DNA of 64,000 nucleotides from Bosea sp. RAC05 (GCF_001713455.1 NZ_CP016464.1:62001-126000); one strand, 5' to 3'. Numbered from the stretch's first letter, positions 25,901 to 35,317 are shown. The notes: generated by a model not told the origin, from the sequence alone. Translations and numbers: made by a program.

Positions 25901-26724
25901 GGCTTCAGCCACTCGTCGGGCCCGAAGCGGGACTGGAAGGTCATCCTGAAGCGCTCGCGGCTGTAGCCCAGCTCCTCGCGCAGCAGGCGCCAGGTCTTGG
26001 CGCAGTGGCAGTGATAGGGGTCGCCCTTGAGCAGGTAGTCCTTCGGCATGCCGTGGAAGGAGCAGAGGATGACCTCGGGGTCGAAATCGAGCTTCGCCAG
26101 CGAGGCGCGCATCGAATCCGCCAGCGCTTTGATATAGGCCGGGTCGTCGTGATAGGGCGGCGCCACGCGCACCGCCGGCTGCCAGCGCATCGTCATCAGC
26201 GCGCGAAAGGCCTGGTCGCAGGCGGTCGCCGAGGTCGGCGCCGCATATTGCGGATAGAGCGGCACCATCAGGATGCGGTCGCAGCCCTGGGCGAGCAGCG
26301 CCTCCAGCCGGCTCTTCACGTCGGGCAGGCCGTAACGCATCGCCCAGTCGAAGACGACACGCTCGCCATGCTCGGGCGTGAGCCGCGCCGCGAGCTGCTC
26401 CATCTGCGAACGGGTGATCGTCTTCAGCGGGCCCTCGTCGCGCTCGTTGTTCCAGACGGAGGCGTAGTCCTTGCCCTTGCGGCTCGGCCTGGTGGTCAGG
26501 ATCACGAGGTTGAGCAACGGCCACCACAGCCAGCGCGAGGTCTCGATGACACGGCGGTCCGAGAGGAATTCCTTGAGATAGGCGCGCATCGGCCAGTAGG
26601 TGGTGCCCTCGGGCGTACCGAGATTCATCAGCAGCACGCCGATGCGGCCGGTGCGGACCGGCGGATGGTCGGGCGGGAGCACCACGGCCCTCATGTCGGC
26701 GGCCGGCTTGGTTTCGACTGTCAT
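25660..26724 (-). CDS. hemH: Ferrochelatase
   Basis: It inserts Fe2+ into protoporphyrin IX, the last step of haem synthesis, at the inner-membrane surface. The 354-residue protein starts with a short extension, then GVLLMNLGTPEGTTYWPMRAYLKEFLSD, the family N-terminal motif. The catalytic His is in LCSFHGMPKDYL and the metal-channel Glu in FSADCLETLEELDVENREIF. The length is typical. Its 3' end overlaps the convergent hydrolase frame by 241 bases. No other haem gene is close; the upstream 274-bp gap should hold its promoter. Confidence 0.96.
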   Translation of the reverse strand: MTVETKPAADMRAVVLPPDHPPVRTGRIGVLLMNLGTPEGTTYWPMRAYLKEFLSDRRVIETSRWLWWPLLNLVILTTRPSRKGKDYASVWNNERDEGPLKTITRSQMEQLAARLTPEHGERVVFDWAMRYGLPDVKSRLEALLAQGCDRILMVPLYPQYAAPTSATACDQAFRALMTMRWQPAVRVAPPYHDDPAYIKALADSMRASLAKLDFDPEVILCSFHGMPKDYLLKGDPYHCHCAKTWRLLREELGYSRERFRMTFQSRFGPDEWLKPYTDETVKSLASSGVKSMAIVAPGFSADCLETLEELDVENREIFLHNGGQQFACLPCLNDSPEGVDAIEAVVRRELMGWV

Positions 26725-26998
26725 GATCGCGGATGTCCTTCAGGCACCGGCCGGGGACCGGGAACACGGCTTGCGGCGAGGCCGGATGCGAAACTCACGC
26801 CTGCGGCCTGGGATCGCGCTGGCGCGCGCCCCTGCCGCAGGCGTGATTTAGACGAGTTACCAGTTTCGTCCAGTGCGACGCAAAGGGGTGCGACATCGCA
26901 TGACGCCGCAGATGGCCTGCAGGCATCTGTGGTTCCGCTGGCCAGCATGGCGCAGGCTTTGCTAATCTGGAGCAGTTCTCAAGCAGAGGCGTCCTCGC

Positions 26999-28519
26999 AT
27001 GACCAAGCTCACCCGCCGCAACGCCCTCGGCGTCATCGCCGCACCGGCCGCGCTCGCCGCCACCGCCCCGGCCGCGATCGCGCAGCAGCCGGCGCCGGCC
27101 TTCACCCTGCTGCTGGTCAACGACATCTACAAGATGAGCGACGACAAGGGCCGCGGCGGCTTCGCGCGGGCGGCGGGCATCGCCCGGGCCGAGCGCGCCA
27201 AGGGCGTGCCGCTGCTGTTCTGCCACGCCGGCGACTGCTACTCGCCCTCGCTGATGTCGGGCTTCGACCAGGGCGCCCACATCGTCGCGATGCAGAACAA
27301 GATGGGGCTCGACGTCTTCGTGCCCGGCAATCACGAGTTCGATTTCGGCAAGGAGAACTATCTCAAGCTCACGGCAGCCCAGACCTACCCGACCTTCGCC
27401 GCCAATCTGCGCGACGCCGCCGGCCAACCGCTGCCGGGCCACAAGGACTCGCAGATCTTCGAGCTCGGCGGGTTCAAGGTGGGCGTCATCGGCACGACCT
27501 TCGATCCCACGCCGCAGATTTCCAATCCCGGCGACCTGAAGTTCTCCTCGACCATGGAGGCGCTGCGGCGCGAGGCCCGCGCCTTGAAGAGCCAGGGCGC
27601 CGACGTGCTCGTCGCCGTCGTCCATGCCGACCGGGCCATGGACAACGAGATCGTGCGCTCGCGCGTCGTCGACATCCTGCTGACCGGCCACGACCACGAC
27701 CTCGCCATCGCCTATGACGGCAAGGTCGTGATGGTGGAGTCCAACGAGGAGGGCAATTACGTCACCGCGATCGACGTCGCCGTCAGCGTGCGGGGCGAAG
27801 GCGCGGCACGTCAGGTCTCGTGGACGCCGACCTTCCGCGTCAACGATTCCCGGTCGGCCACGCCCGACCCCGAGGTCGCGGCCCTGGTGAAGGGCTACGA
27901 ATCCGAGCTCTCGAAGGAACTCGACATCGACGTCGCCGTGCTCGCCGCCCCGCTCGATTCCCGCACCGGCGTCATCCGCACGCAGGAGGCCGCGATCGGC
28001 AACCTCATCGCCGACGCGATCCGCGCCGCCACCGGCGCGAAGCTCGCCATCACCAATGCCGGTGGCATCCGCGCCAACAAGCAGTATCCGGCCGGCCACA
28101 AGCTGACTCGCCGCGACGTGCTGAGCGAACTGCCCTTCGGCAATGCGACCGTCATGGTCGAGATCACCGGCAAGGACATCAAGGACGCGCTGGAGAACGG
28201 CCTGCGCGACGCGCCCCAGGGTGCCGGGCGCTTCCCGGTCATCTCCGGCTTCAAGTTCGAGGCGGATCTGAAGCAGCCCCAGGGCTCGCGCGTGCTGTCG
28301 ATCACGGTCGATGGCCAGCCGATCGACCCGGCCGGCAAATACACCGTCGCCTCGAACAACTTCATGCTGGAGGGCGGCGACGGCTACACGGCGCTGGCGC
28401 GCGGCAAGACGCTGATCGGCCTCACCGACGGCAAGCTGATGGCCAATGAGGTGATGGTCTATCTGCGCAAGCTCGGCACGGTCGATGCCAAGGTCGAGGG
28501 TCGGATCGTCCTGAAGTGA
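26999..28519 (+). CDS. Periplasmic 5'-nucleotidase/metallophosphoesterase
   Basis: An exported nucleotidase of the UshA/CpdB type, 506 residues. The N-terminus MTKLTRRNALGVIAAPAALAA looks like a signal peptide of the Tat type (RRN). The metallophosphoesterase domain follows, with VNDIYK (first metal site, in place of the common TND), GNHEFDFG, VVHADR and LLTGHDHD. The C-terminal nucleotidase domain has TNAGGIRANK and NNFMLEGGDGY, the nucleotide-binding part. It probably releases nucleosides and phosphate in the periplasm. The stop overlaps the GTG start of ung (GTGA), coupling the two. Confidence 0.92.
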   Translation: MTKLTRRNALGVIAAPAALAATAPAAIAQQPAPAFTLLLVNDIYKMSDDKGRGGFARAAGIARAERAKGVPLLFCHAGDCYSPSLMSGFDQGAHIVAMQNKMGLDVFVPGNHEFDFGKENYLKLTAAQTYPTFAANLRDAAGQPLPGHKDSQIFELGGFKVGVIGTTFDPTPQISNPGDLKFSSTMEALRREARALKSQGADVLVAVVHADRAMDNEIVRSRVVDILLTGHDHDLAIAYDGKVVMVESNEEGNYVTAIDVAVSVRGEGAARQVSWTPTFRVNDSRSATPDPEVAALVKGYESELSKELDIDVAVLAAPLDSRTGVIRTQEAAIGNLIADAIRAATGAKLAITNAGGIRANKQYPAGHKLTRRDVLSELPFGNATVMVEITGKDIKDALENGLRDAPQGAGRFPVISGFKFEADLKQPQGSRVLSITVDGQPIDPAGKYTVASNNFMLEGGDGYTALARGKTLIGLTDGKLMANEVMVYLRKLGTVDAKVEGRIVLK

Positions 28520-29214
28520 GCTGCCGCGCGGCGCTCGCCGCCTTTTGCGCGGGCGACGGGCCGACAGGCTGGAGCGCGCTCCCGGTCTTCGCGCCCGGCG
28601 GAGCGGCGGAGCAGGCCTGTGCCGCCGCCGATGCCGAGCGCGAGGCCGGCCATGTCGTGGCGCCGGCGCCGGAACGCGTCTTCGCGGCGCTGGCGCTGAC
28701 GCCGCTGGAGAGCGTGCGCGCCGTCATCCTCGGCCAGGACCCTTATCCGACGCCGGGCCATGCCAACGGGCTCGCCTTCTCCTATGCCGGCCCACCCCCG
28801 CTGCCGCGCTCGCTCGTCAACATCTACAGGGAGCGCCAGGCCGATCTCGGGCTCGCACCGCCGCCGGATGGCGACCTCACGCCCTGGGCGCGGCAGGGGG
28901 TGCTGCTGCTGAACACCGCGCTGACCGTGCGCGAGGGCGCCTCAAAAGCGGGCTCGCATCTTCAGCTCGGCTGGCGTGCCGTCACGGATTCCATCATCGC
29001 GGCCGTCTCGCGCGAGCGGCCCGCTGTCGTCTTCATCCTCTGGGGCAATCCCGCGCAGGCCAAGCGGGCGCTGATCGACGAAAGCCGGCATCGCGTGATC
29101 GTCAGCGCGCATCCCTCGCCGTTGTCGGCGAGCCGCGGCTTCTTCGGCTCGCAGCCGTTTTCGCAAGCCAATATGTGGCTCGAACAAAACGGACAAAAAG
29201 CCCTCGTCTGGTGA
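28516..29214 (+). CDS. ung: Uracil-DNA glycosylase, family 1
   Basis: It removes uracil from DNA to start base-excision repair. The 232-residue protein carries the water-activating Asp75 in LGQDPYPTPGHANGLAFS, the GVLLLNTALTV segment, and the catalytic His loop HPSPLSASRGFFGSQPFS, all diagnostic of family 1 UDG. The start is a GTG that overlaps the stop of the nucleotidase gene; an N-terminus of about 25 residues is variable. The gene is convergent with the following CoA-ligase gene, with a 10-base gap. Confidence 0.94.
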   Translation: MSCRAALAAFCAGDGPTGWSALPVFAPGGAAEQACAAADAEREAGHVVAPAPERVFAALALTPLESVRAVILGQDPYPTPGHANGLAFSYAGPPPLPRSLVNIYRERQADLGLAPPPDGDLTPWARQGVLLLNTALTVREGASKAGSHLQLGWRAVTDSIIAAVSRERPAVVFILWGNPAQAKRALIDESRHRVIVSAHPSPLSASRGFFGSQPFSQANMWLEQNGQKALVW

Positions 29215-29224
29215 AGCGCTGGCG

Positions 29225-30457
29225 CTACCCCACCGGCCGCTCGTCGGCGATCACCTTGCCGTCATTGGGCAGCGAGCCCAGCGGCAGGATCTCGACCGAG
29301 CCCCTGAGCTTGGTCACCTGCTGCAGGGTCGACGACATCGCATCGATCAGCCCGGCCGGCTGGGCGTAGATCTCCGCCTTCAGCGTCATCGTGTCGGCCT
29401 CGTTGGCGCGGCCCACCACGAGGCGCAGCTTGTGCACCTCGCTGTGGCGGCGCGCGATCTCGGCGATCTGCTCGGGCCGCACGAACATGCCCTTGATTTT
29501 CGCCGTCTGGTCGGCGCGGCCCATCCAGCCGCGGATGCGGGCGTTGGTCCGTCCGCAGGCGCTCGCGCCCGGCATCAGCGCCGTGAGGTCGCCGACCGCG
29601 AGGCGGATCTGCGGGTGGTGCGGGTCGAGATTGGTGACGACGATCTCGCCGACCTCGCCGGCTTCCACGGGATTGCCCGTGCCCGGCCTGACGATCTCGA
29701 CGATCAGGTTCTCGTTCAGCACCATGCCCTCGCGGGCCGACGTCTCATAGGCGATGATGCCGACATCGGCGGTGGCGTAGAGCTGGTAGGCGTCGATGCC
29801 GCGCTCGCGCACCCAGGCCTGCAGCGAGGGCGGGAAGGCAGCCCCCGACACGACGGCGCGCTTGATGCTGGAGATGTCGACGCCCCGGCTCTCGGCGGCC
29901 TCGACCAGAATCTTCAGGAAATCGGGCGTGCCGGCGTAAGCCGTCGGCCGGTAGGCGGCGATCACCTCCATCTGCTGCTCGGTGTTGCCCGGCCCGGCCG
30001 GAATCACGGCGCAGCCCAGCGCGCGCGCGCCGGAATCCATGATGAAGCCACCCGGCGTCAGGTGATAGCCGAAGGTGTTGAGCACGATGTCGCCGGGCCG
30101 GAAGCCGGCCGCGAACAGGCCGCGCGCCGCCCCCCAGGGATCGGCGCCCGTCCCTTCGGGCTCGAAGATCGGCCCCGGCGAAGTAAACAGCCGGCCGAAG
30201 CCGCCGGGTGCGGTGGGCACGAAGCCACCGAAGGGCCAGGCCTCCTTCTGCAGCGCCGGCAGCTCCGCCTTGCGCAGCACCGGCAGGGTGGACAGCGCAT
30301 TGCGGTCGGTGATCGCGGCTGGGTCGATCCCGGCGAGACGCCGCGCATAGGCCGGGGCCTGCATCGCCGCCGCCAGCACGGCCGGAAGCCGCGCGAACAG
30401 ATCCGCCTCGCGGGCGTCGGGCGCGCGGGTTTCGAGAGCGTCGTGATGCTCGGTCAT
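29225..30457 (-). CDS. Phenylacetate-CoA-ligase-like AMP-forming enzyme (PaaK family)
   Basis: An adenylate-forming ligase, 410 residues, of the PaaK group that activates aromatic or related acids with CoA. The acceptor region TAYAGTPDFLKILVEAAESRG, YQLYATADVGIIAYE, the VTNLDPHHPQIRLAVGDLTAL segment and GRADQTAKIKGMFVRPEQI are characteristic of PaaK proteins. The usual Ser/Gly-rich P-loop is partly replaced (SPGPIFEPEG), as in PaaK relatives of uncertain substrate. It lies downstream of livF on the same strand, separated by a repeat, and is probably the terminal gene of the transport operon. Confidence 0.85.
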   Translation of the reverse strand: MTEHHDALETRAPDAREADLFARLPAVLAAAMQAPAYARRLAGIDPAAITDRNALSTLPVLRKAELPALQKEAWPFGGFVPTAPGGFGRLFTSPGPIFEPEGTGADPWGAARGLFAAGFRPGDIVLNTFGYHLTPGGFIMDSGARALGCAVIPAGPGNTEQQMEVIAAYRPTAYAGTPDFLKILVEAAESRGVDISSIKRAVVSGAAFPPSLQAWVRERGIDAYQLYATADVGIIAYETSAREGMVLNENLIVEIVRPGTGNPVEAGEVGEIVVTNLDPHHPQIRLAVGDLTALMPGASACGRTNARIRGWMGRADQTAKIKGMFVRPEQIAEIARRHSEVHKLRLVVGRANEADTMTLKAEIYAQPAGLIDAMSSTLQQVTKLRGSVEILPLGSLPNDGKVIADERPVG

Positions 30458-30512
30458 AGCGCGGTCCCTCCAGTCACGATGGCTCGGCGCCTTCTGTCAG
30501 GCCTGGCCGGTT

Positions 30513-30591
30513 CGTCATTGCGAGCGCAGCGAAGCAATCCAGAGGGCTCACTCGACGTCGCTTGGATTGCTGCGCTGCGCTCGCAATGACG
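30513..30591. repeat. Dispersed palindromic repeat, type A copy 2
   Basis: A 79-bp element running from CGTCATTGCGAGCGCAGCG to CGCTCGCAATGACGG, with GAAGCAATCC near its centre and GGATTGC inverted. It occupies the gap between the PaaK-like gene and livF. Confidence 0.85.
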
Positions 30592-30605
30592 GGGGAGCGT
30601 CCTGC

Positions 30606-31454
30606 TCACGACAGCCACCGCTTGCGGCGCTTGTAGCTCTTCACCTCGCGGAAGGACTTCTTGTCGCCCTCGGAGACGCCGAGATAGAACTCCTTCACGT
30701 CCTCGTTCTCGCGCAGCATCTTGGCCTCGCCGTCCATGACGATGCGGCCGGTCTCCATGATGTAGCCATAGGTGGCGTAGCGCAGGGCCATGTTGGTGTT
30801 CTGCTCGGCGACGAGGAAGGACACGTCCTCCTCGGCATTGAGACGGCGCACGATCTCGAAGATCTCCTCGACGATCTGCGGCGCCAGCCCCATCGAGGGC
30901 TCGTCGAGCAGGATCATCTTGGGCTTCGACATCATCGCGCGGCCGACCGCGCACATCTGTTGCTCGCCGCCCGAGGTGTAGCCGGCCTGAGAGTTGCGGC
31001 GCTGCTTCAGCCGCGGAAACAGCTCGTAGATCTTCTCGAGGTCGCGCTTGATCGCGGCGTTGCCGTCGCGGCGGGTGAAGGCGCCGGTCAGCAGGTTTTC
31101 CTCGATCGAGAGATGGCCGAAGCAGTGGCGCCCCTCCATCACCTGGATGCAGCCGCGCCGCACCAGCTCATTGGGCGACATCCGGTCGACGCGCTCGCCC
31201 TCGAAGGTGATCGAGCCCTTGGTCACCTCGCCGCGCTCGGCCTTGAGCAGGTTCGAGATCGCCTTCAGCGTCGTCGTCTTGCCCGCGCCATTGGCGCCGA
31301 GGATCGCGACGATGCCCTTGCGCGGCACCTGCAGCGAGACCCCCTTCAGCACGAGGATGACGTGATCGTAGATCACCTCGATGTTGTTCAGCGACAGGAT
31401 CGTGTCGGCTGCGTGGGTCGTGGCGGTCGGCTGGGCGAGTGTGGCGGTGGACAT
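30606..31454 (-). CDS. livF: Branched-chain-amino-acid-type ABC transporter ATPase LivF
   Basis: One of the two ATPases of a Liv/HAAT-family importer. The 282-residue protein has Walker A LGANGAGKTTT, signature YTSGGEQQMCAVGRAM (TSGGE in place of LSGGQ, common in LivF), Walker B MILLDEPSMGL and the H-loop position occupied by FLVAEQNT, as in LivF. The N-terminal extension MSTATLAQPTATTHAAD is longer than usual and the C-terminus has a basic tail (SYKRRKRWLS). It stands at the 3' side of the liv genes, next to a PaaK-like ligase. Confidence 0.92.
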   Translation of the reverse strand: MSTATLAQPTATTHAADTILSLNNIEVIYDHVILVLKGVSLQVPRKGIVAILGANGAGKTTTLKAISNLLKAERGEVTKGSITFEGERVDRMSPNELVRRGCIQVMEGRHCFGHLSIEENLLTGAFTRRDGNAAIKRDLEKIYELFPRLKQRRNSQAGYTSGGEQQMCAVGRAMMSKPKMILLDEPSMGLAPQIVEEIFEIVRRLNAEEDVSFLVAEQNTNMALRYATYGYIMETGRIVMDGEAKMLRENEDVKEFYLGVSEGDKKSFREVKSYKRRKRWLS

Positions 31455-31502
31455 GTCGGTCTCCCGGCGGCGGCCAGAATGCTGGCCTGGACAAGCCCCG
31501 CC

Positions 31503-31527
31503 TCATCCCGGCTCGAAGCCGGGACGA
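31503..31527. repeat. Short palindrome between livF and livK
   Basis: TCATCCCGGCTCGAAGCCGGGACGA contains a perfect 7-bp stem (CCCGGCT / AGCCGGG, loop CGA). It belongs to the CATCCCGG-type intergenic palindromes also seen at 49956-49998. It could act as a stem-loop in the mRNA between livK and livF. Confidence 0.55.
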
Positions 31528-31571
31528 CGGCGAGGAGGCGGCGGCCGGATCGCTCCGGCCGCCGCTTCAGC

Positions 31572-32903
31572 TCATGACGACTTTTCGCAGGGCTCGGTGC
31601 GCTGCGGCCAGTTGCCGGCCTTCTGGGTGTAGTCCTTGGCCGCAGCCTCGATCAGCGGCCGGACCTCTTCCTTCATCGGCTCGAGCCAGTCGCCCTTCTT
31701 GGTCCACTTCGTGCCGTCCCACTCGGCCACATAGGCCTTGCTGTGGCCCGAATGGTCGGCGCAGGAGATCGTGGTCGGCGTGGCGAAGCCCTCCATGCCG
31801 ATTTCCTTGAGCCGCGCCTCGGTGATGTTCAGCGCCTCGAGGCCACGGCGCATATCCTCGCCCGTGATGACCTTCTTGCCGGTGATCCGCTGCGCGTTGC
31901 GGATGCCCTCGACCAGCAGCATCGAGTTGTAGACGCCGCGGTTGTAGAGGTTCTCGCCGACCTTCTCCTTCGGCGCGAGGCTCTTGCCCTTGTCGACCAC
32001 GAACTTCTGGATGTCCTGGATGACCGGGAAATTGGTGCCGGCCGCGTTCAGGTTGAGCGACTTGTAGCCCTTCGCCTCCGGCCCGCCGGCGCGCGCGTCG
32101 TCGTCGCCGCCCGCCCACCAGACGCCGACCAGCTTGTTGATCGGGAAGTTGTTCTTGATCGCCTCCTTCACCGCGGTCGGGTTCATCGCGCCCCAGCCCT
32201 GGTTGTAGAGGTAGTCGGGCCGGTCACGCCGGATCGAGAGCCAGAGCGAGCCCTGGTTCTGCATGTCGGCCGCGGCGACCGGGTAGAGCTTGACCTCGAA
32301 GCCGTATTTCTTGGCGAGGTTCTCGAGCACCGGGATCGGCTCCTTGCCGAAGGGCGCGTCGAGATGGATCAGGCCGAGCTTCTTGCCCTTGAGCTTGTCC
32401 ATGCCGCCGAGCTCGGCGGCCATGTGCTTCACCATCAGTGAGGCACCGTCCCAGTAGGTGAAGGGCGGGATGAAGACCCAGGGGAAATTGGTGCCGTCGG
32501 CCGAGGCCGAGAGGCCATAGGCCATCGAGAGGATCGGGATCTTGTCGATATGGGCGCGCGGGATCGCGGCCAGCGTCGCGCCCGTCGACCAGGGCGAATA
32601 GACGACCGTGTTCTTCGCCTTCGCCTGCTCGTAGCACTCGATCGACTTCTTGGTGTCGTAGCCGGTCTCGCACTCCTCATAGACGATCTTGACGCCGTTC
32701 ACGCCGCCGTCGCGCTCGTTGATCATCGTCATGTAGTCGCGCATGCCGTCGCCGATCGGGATGCCGGAGCCGGCGAAGGGCCCGGTGCGATAGGCGTTGT
32801 TGGAGACGTAGATCGTGTCCTGCGCGGCGGCAGGAGCCGCAAAGCCGGCCGCGGCCAGCAATGCGCCGAGCGCGGCGCCCTTCATCAGATGCTGTGTCTT
32901 CAT
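31572..32903 (-). CDS. ABC transporter substrate-binding protein, Liv/HAAT type (LivK-like)
   Basis: A 443-residue periplasmic binding protein, the specificity subunit of this importer. A signal peptide (about 1-24, ending AAAQD) is followed by a two-lobed LivK-like domain with NGVKIVYEECETGYDTKKSIECYEQ and YLYNQGWGAMNPTAVKEAI. The start ATG 32903 has GGAGG eight bases upstream. Cysteines are more numerous than in typical LivK, and the length is above average. Relatives with this architecture accompany acyl-CoA ligases, so an organic acid is a better guess for the ligand than leucine; this is inference. Confidence 0.9.
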   Translation of the reverse strand: MKTQHLMKGAALGALLAAAGFAAPAAAQDTIYVSNNAYRTGPFAGSGIPIGDGMRDYMTMINERDGGVNGVKIVYEECETGYDTKKSIECYEQAKAKNTVVYSPWSTGATLAAIPRAHIDKIPILSMAYGLSASADGTNFPWVFIPPFTYWDGASLMVKHMAAELGGMDKLKGKKLGLIHLDAPFGKEPIPVLENLAKKYGFEVKLYPVAAADMQNQGSLWLSIRRDRPDYLYNQGWGAMNPTAVKEAIKNNFPINKLVGVWWAGGDDDARAGGPEAKGYKSLNLNAAGTNFPVIQDIQKFVVDKGKSLAPKEKVGENLYNRGVYNSMLLVEGIRNAQRITGKKVITGEDMRRGLEALNITEARLKEIGMEGFATPTTISCADHSGHSKAYVAEWDGTKWTKKGDWLEPMKEEVRPLIEAAAKDYTQKAGNWPQRTEPCEKSS

Positions 32904-33011
32904 CGGTCGTCCTCCGTTCGTTTCCCTCCGGCGGTGGTGTCGAGACCCCGCCGGTCGTCTTTGCGCCCGCATCCTTGAAGGCCGATGCGGGTCGTCGTCC
33001 GGTCCGCCCCC

Positions 33012-34091
33012 TCAGTAGGGGAACGGCCATGTCCGCAGTTTCTGCTTCCCGATCTGCCAGAGCCGCGCGAGCCCGTGCGGCTCGACGATCAGGAAGAAGA
33101 TGATCAGCCCGCCGATCAGCATGAAGGTGACGTGCTCGGCGGTGGCGCCGGCCATCGGCACGCCCAGCGCCGGCAGGCCGAACTTCATCGCGGTGGGCAG
33201 GATCGAGAGGAAGGCGGCGCCGAAGAAGGAGCCGATCAGCGAGCCCAGCCCGCCGATGATGACCATGAACAGGATGTTGAAGGAGAGGCGGATCGAGAAC
33301 GCATCGGCCGCTTCGCCGCCGCCATACCAGAGGAAGATCATCATCGCCCCGGCGACGCCGGCATAGAAGGACGAGACCGCGAAGGCGAGCAGCTTGGCGT
33401 TGAGCAGCTTGATGCCCATCAGCTCGGCGGCGATGTCCATGTCGCGCACCGCCATCCAGGAGCGCCCGATCTTGCCATGGACCAGGTTGGAGGCGAACCA
33501 GGTCAGGACCACGACGAGGCCGAGGCAGACGAAATAGCGCGTCTCCGGCGCGGCCAGCGCGCCGGTGACCGGCACGCCGAAGACCAGGCGCTGCGGCACC
33601 TCGATCGCGCCCGAGGCGTTGTAGTTGTAGAGCCAGGGCACCCGCACGAAGGCCCACTGCAGGAAGAACTGCGCCGCCAGCGTCGCCACCGCGAGGTAGA
33701 AGCCCTTGATCCGCAGCGAGGGCAGGCCGAACAGCACGCCGATCGCCGCCGAGAACAGCCCGGAGGCCAGGATCAGGACGATGATGTTCACGTCGGGAAA
33801 AACGGTCGTCAGCTTGTAGCAGGCATAGGCGCCCACCCCCATGAAGGCGGCCGTGCCCAGCGAGATCAGCCCGGTATAGCCGGTGAGGATGTTCAGCCCG
33901 ATCGCCGCCATCGAGAAGACGAGGAAGGGGATCATCACCGAGGTGATGAAGAAGTCGTCCCCGAAATAGGGGATCACGACGAAGGCGATGGCGAGAATGA
34001 TCGCCAGGCCGATCCGGTCCTGCCGGATCGGGAACACGGCCATGTCGGCCGCGTAGGTGGATTTGAACTGGCCGGCCTCGCGATAGAACAT
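33012..34091 (-). CDS. livM: ABC transporter permease LivM
   Basis: The second permease of the Liv-type importer, 359 residues with about ten helices. ILTGYTGLISLGTAAFMGVGAYA is the conserved LivM helix region and the cytoplasmic EAA-like loop is NAKLLAFAVSSFYAGVAGAMM. A cytoplasmic N-terminal extension (MFYREAGQFKSTYAADMAVFP) is seen in this transporter subgroup. It lies 10 bases downstream of livH, in the order livG-livH-livM-livK-livF on the minus strand. Confidence 0.93.
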   Translation of the reverse strand: MFYREAGQFKSTYAADMAVFPIRQDRIGLAIILAIAFVVIPYFGDDFFITSVMIPFLVFSMAAIGLNILTGYTGLISLGTAAFMGVGAYACYKLTTVFPDVNIIVLILASGLFSAAIGVLFGLPSLRIKGFYLAVATLAAQFFLQWAFVRVPWLYNYNASGAIEVPQRLVFGVPVTGALAAPETRYFVCLGLVVVLTWFASNLVHGKIGRSWMAVRDMDIAAELMGIKLLNAKLLAFAVSSFYAGVAGAMMIFLWYGGGEAADAFSIRLSFNILFMVIIGGLGSLIGSFFGAAFLSILPTAMKFGLPALGVPMAGATAEHVTFMLIGGLIIFFLIVEPHGLARLWQIGKQKLRTWPFPY

Positions 34092-34101
34092 GTCCCGGCC
34101 C

Positions 34102-35175
34102 TCAAATCCGCTCGATGATCTTGTCGCCGAACAGCCCCTGCGGCCGGAACAGCAGGAAGCCCAGCGCGATGAAATAGGCCAGCCAGCTCTCGATGCCGCC
34201 GCCGATCAGCGGCCCCCAGTAGAACTCGCCCATCTTCTCGCCGATGCCGATGATCAGCCCGCCGATGATCGCCCCGGGGATCGAGGTGAAGCCGCCGAGG
34301 ATCAGCACGGGGAGCGCCTTCAGCGCGACGATTTCGAGCGCGAAGGACACGTCCGAGCGCGCCCCCCACATGATGCCGGTGATCAGCGCGACGATGCCGG
34401 CCGTGAACCAGACGATGACCCAGATCTGGTTCAGCGAAATGCCGACCGAGAGCGCCGCCTTGTGGCTGTCGGCGACCGCCCGCAGCGCCCGCCCGATGCG
34501 GGTGTACTGGAAGAACAGCGCCAGCACCGCGATCATCACCGAGGCGATGATGGCGGCGGCGATGTCGATCTTCTGCAGGGACACGAAGCCGCCGAGGATC
34601 TTCAGGTCGATCGCCCCCTTGGGCAGGTAGAGCTGCTCGGTGATCATCTGCTTGGGGTTGCCGCCGAACACGGATTCGCCGAGCCCGATCAGGAAATAGG
34701 TGATCCCGAATGTCGCCATGAACAGGATGATGTCGGGCTGGTTCACCAGCGGCCGCAGCACCACGCGCTCGATCGTCACCGCCAGCACGAACATCACGCC
34801 CAGCGTCAGGATCACCGCCAGGAAGGCCGGCACGCCCATCTCGTAGAGCCCGACCAGCGTCAGCGCCGAGAACACCACCATGATGCCCTGGGCGAAATTG
34901 AACACGCCCGACGCCTTGAAGATCAGCACGAAGCCGAGCGCGATCAGCGCGTAGAGCACGCCCGAGACCAGGCCCTCCCAGATCGTCTGGACCAGCAGGT
35001 CCGGCGCCGACGCCATCTGCGCGAAGGGATCGATGACGATCTTGTAGAGCGTGCCGGAGCCATCGAGGCGCGCGCCGACGAGCGCGCTGGCCACGATCGC
35101 GGCCAGGATCAGGGCGGCCTTGACCCAGCCATTGGCGAGAAGGTTCGGCGCGGGCCGTGCGGCGACGTCGCTCAT
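34102..35175 (-). CDS. livH: ABC transporter permease LivH
   Basis: The first permease of the importer, 357 residues, about nine helices. The conserved segment is LYALIALGFVLIFKASGVFNFAQGIMVVFSALTLVGLYE, the LivH hallmark; FAQG is typical. A further conserved element is NQIWVIVWFTAGIVALITGIMWGA. The N-terminal region (about residues 1-70) is longer than in E. coli LivH. Upstream, the 142-bp gap to livG is largely filled by a type A repeat. Confidence 0.93.
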   Translation of the reverse strand: MSDVAARPAPNLLANGWVKAALILAAIVASALVGARLDGSGTLYKIVIDPFAQMASAPDLLVQTIWEGLVSGVLYALIALGFVLIFKASGVFNFAQGIMVVFSALTLVGLYEMGVPAFLAVILTLGVMFVLAVTIERVVLRPLVNQPDIILFMATFGITYFLIGLGESVFGGNPKQMITEQLYLPKGAIDLKILGGFVSLQKIDIAAAIIASVMIAVLALFFQYTRIGRALRAVADSHKAALSVGISLNQIWVIVWFTAGIVALITGIMWGARSDVSFALEIVALKALPVLILGGFTSIPGAIIGGLIIGIGEKMGEFYWGPLIGGGIESWLAYFIALGFLLFRPQGLFGDKIIERI

Positions 35176-35209
35176 GGCTGGTTGTCCTGGTTGCGGAAGG
35201 TCCGCTTGC

Positions 35210-35292
35210 CGTCATTGCGAGGAGGCGCAGCCGACGAAGCCATCCAGCGACGAAGCAAAGCGCTGGATTGCTTCGCTGCGCTCGCAATGACG
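35210..35292. repeat. Dispersed palindromic repeat, type A copy 3
   Basis: An 83-bp element from CGTCATTGCGAGGAGG to CGCTCGCAATGACGG with a GAAGC-ATCCAGC left half and CGCTGGATTGCTTCG right half, an imperfect long inverted repeat. It is in the livG-livH gap inside the operon. Confidence 0.85.
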
Positions 35293-35317
35293 GGGAGGCG
35301 CTGATGCGTGATCGTCA

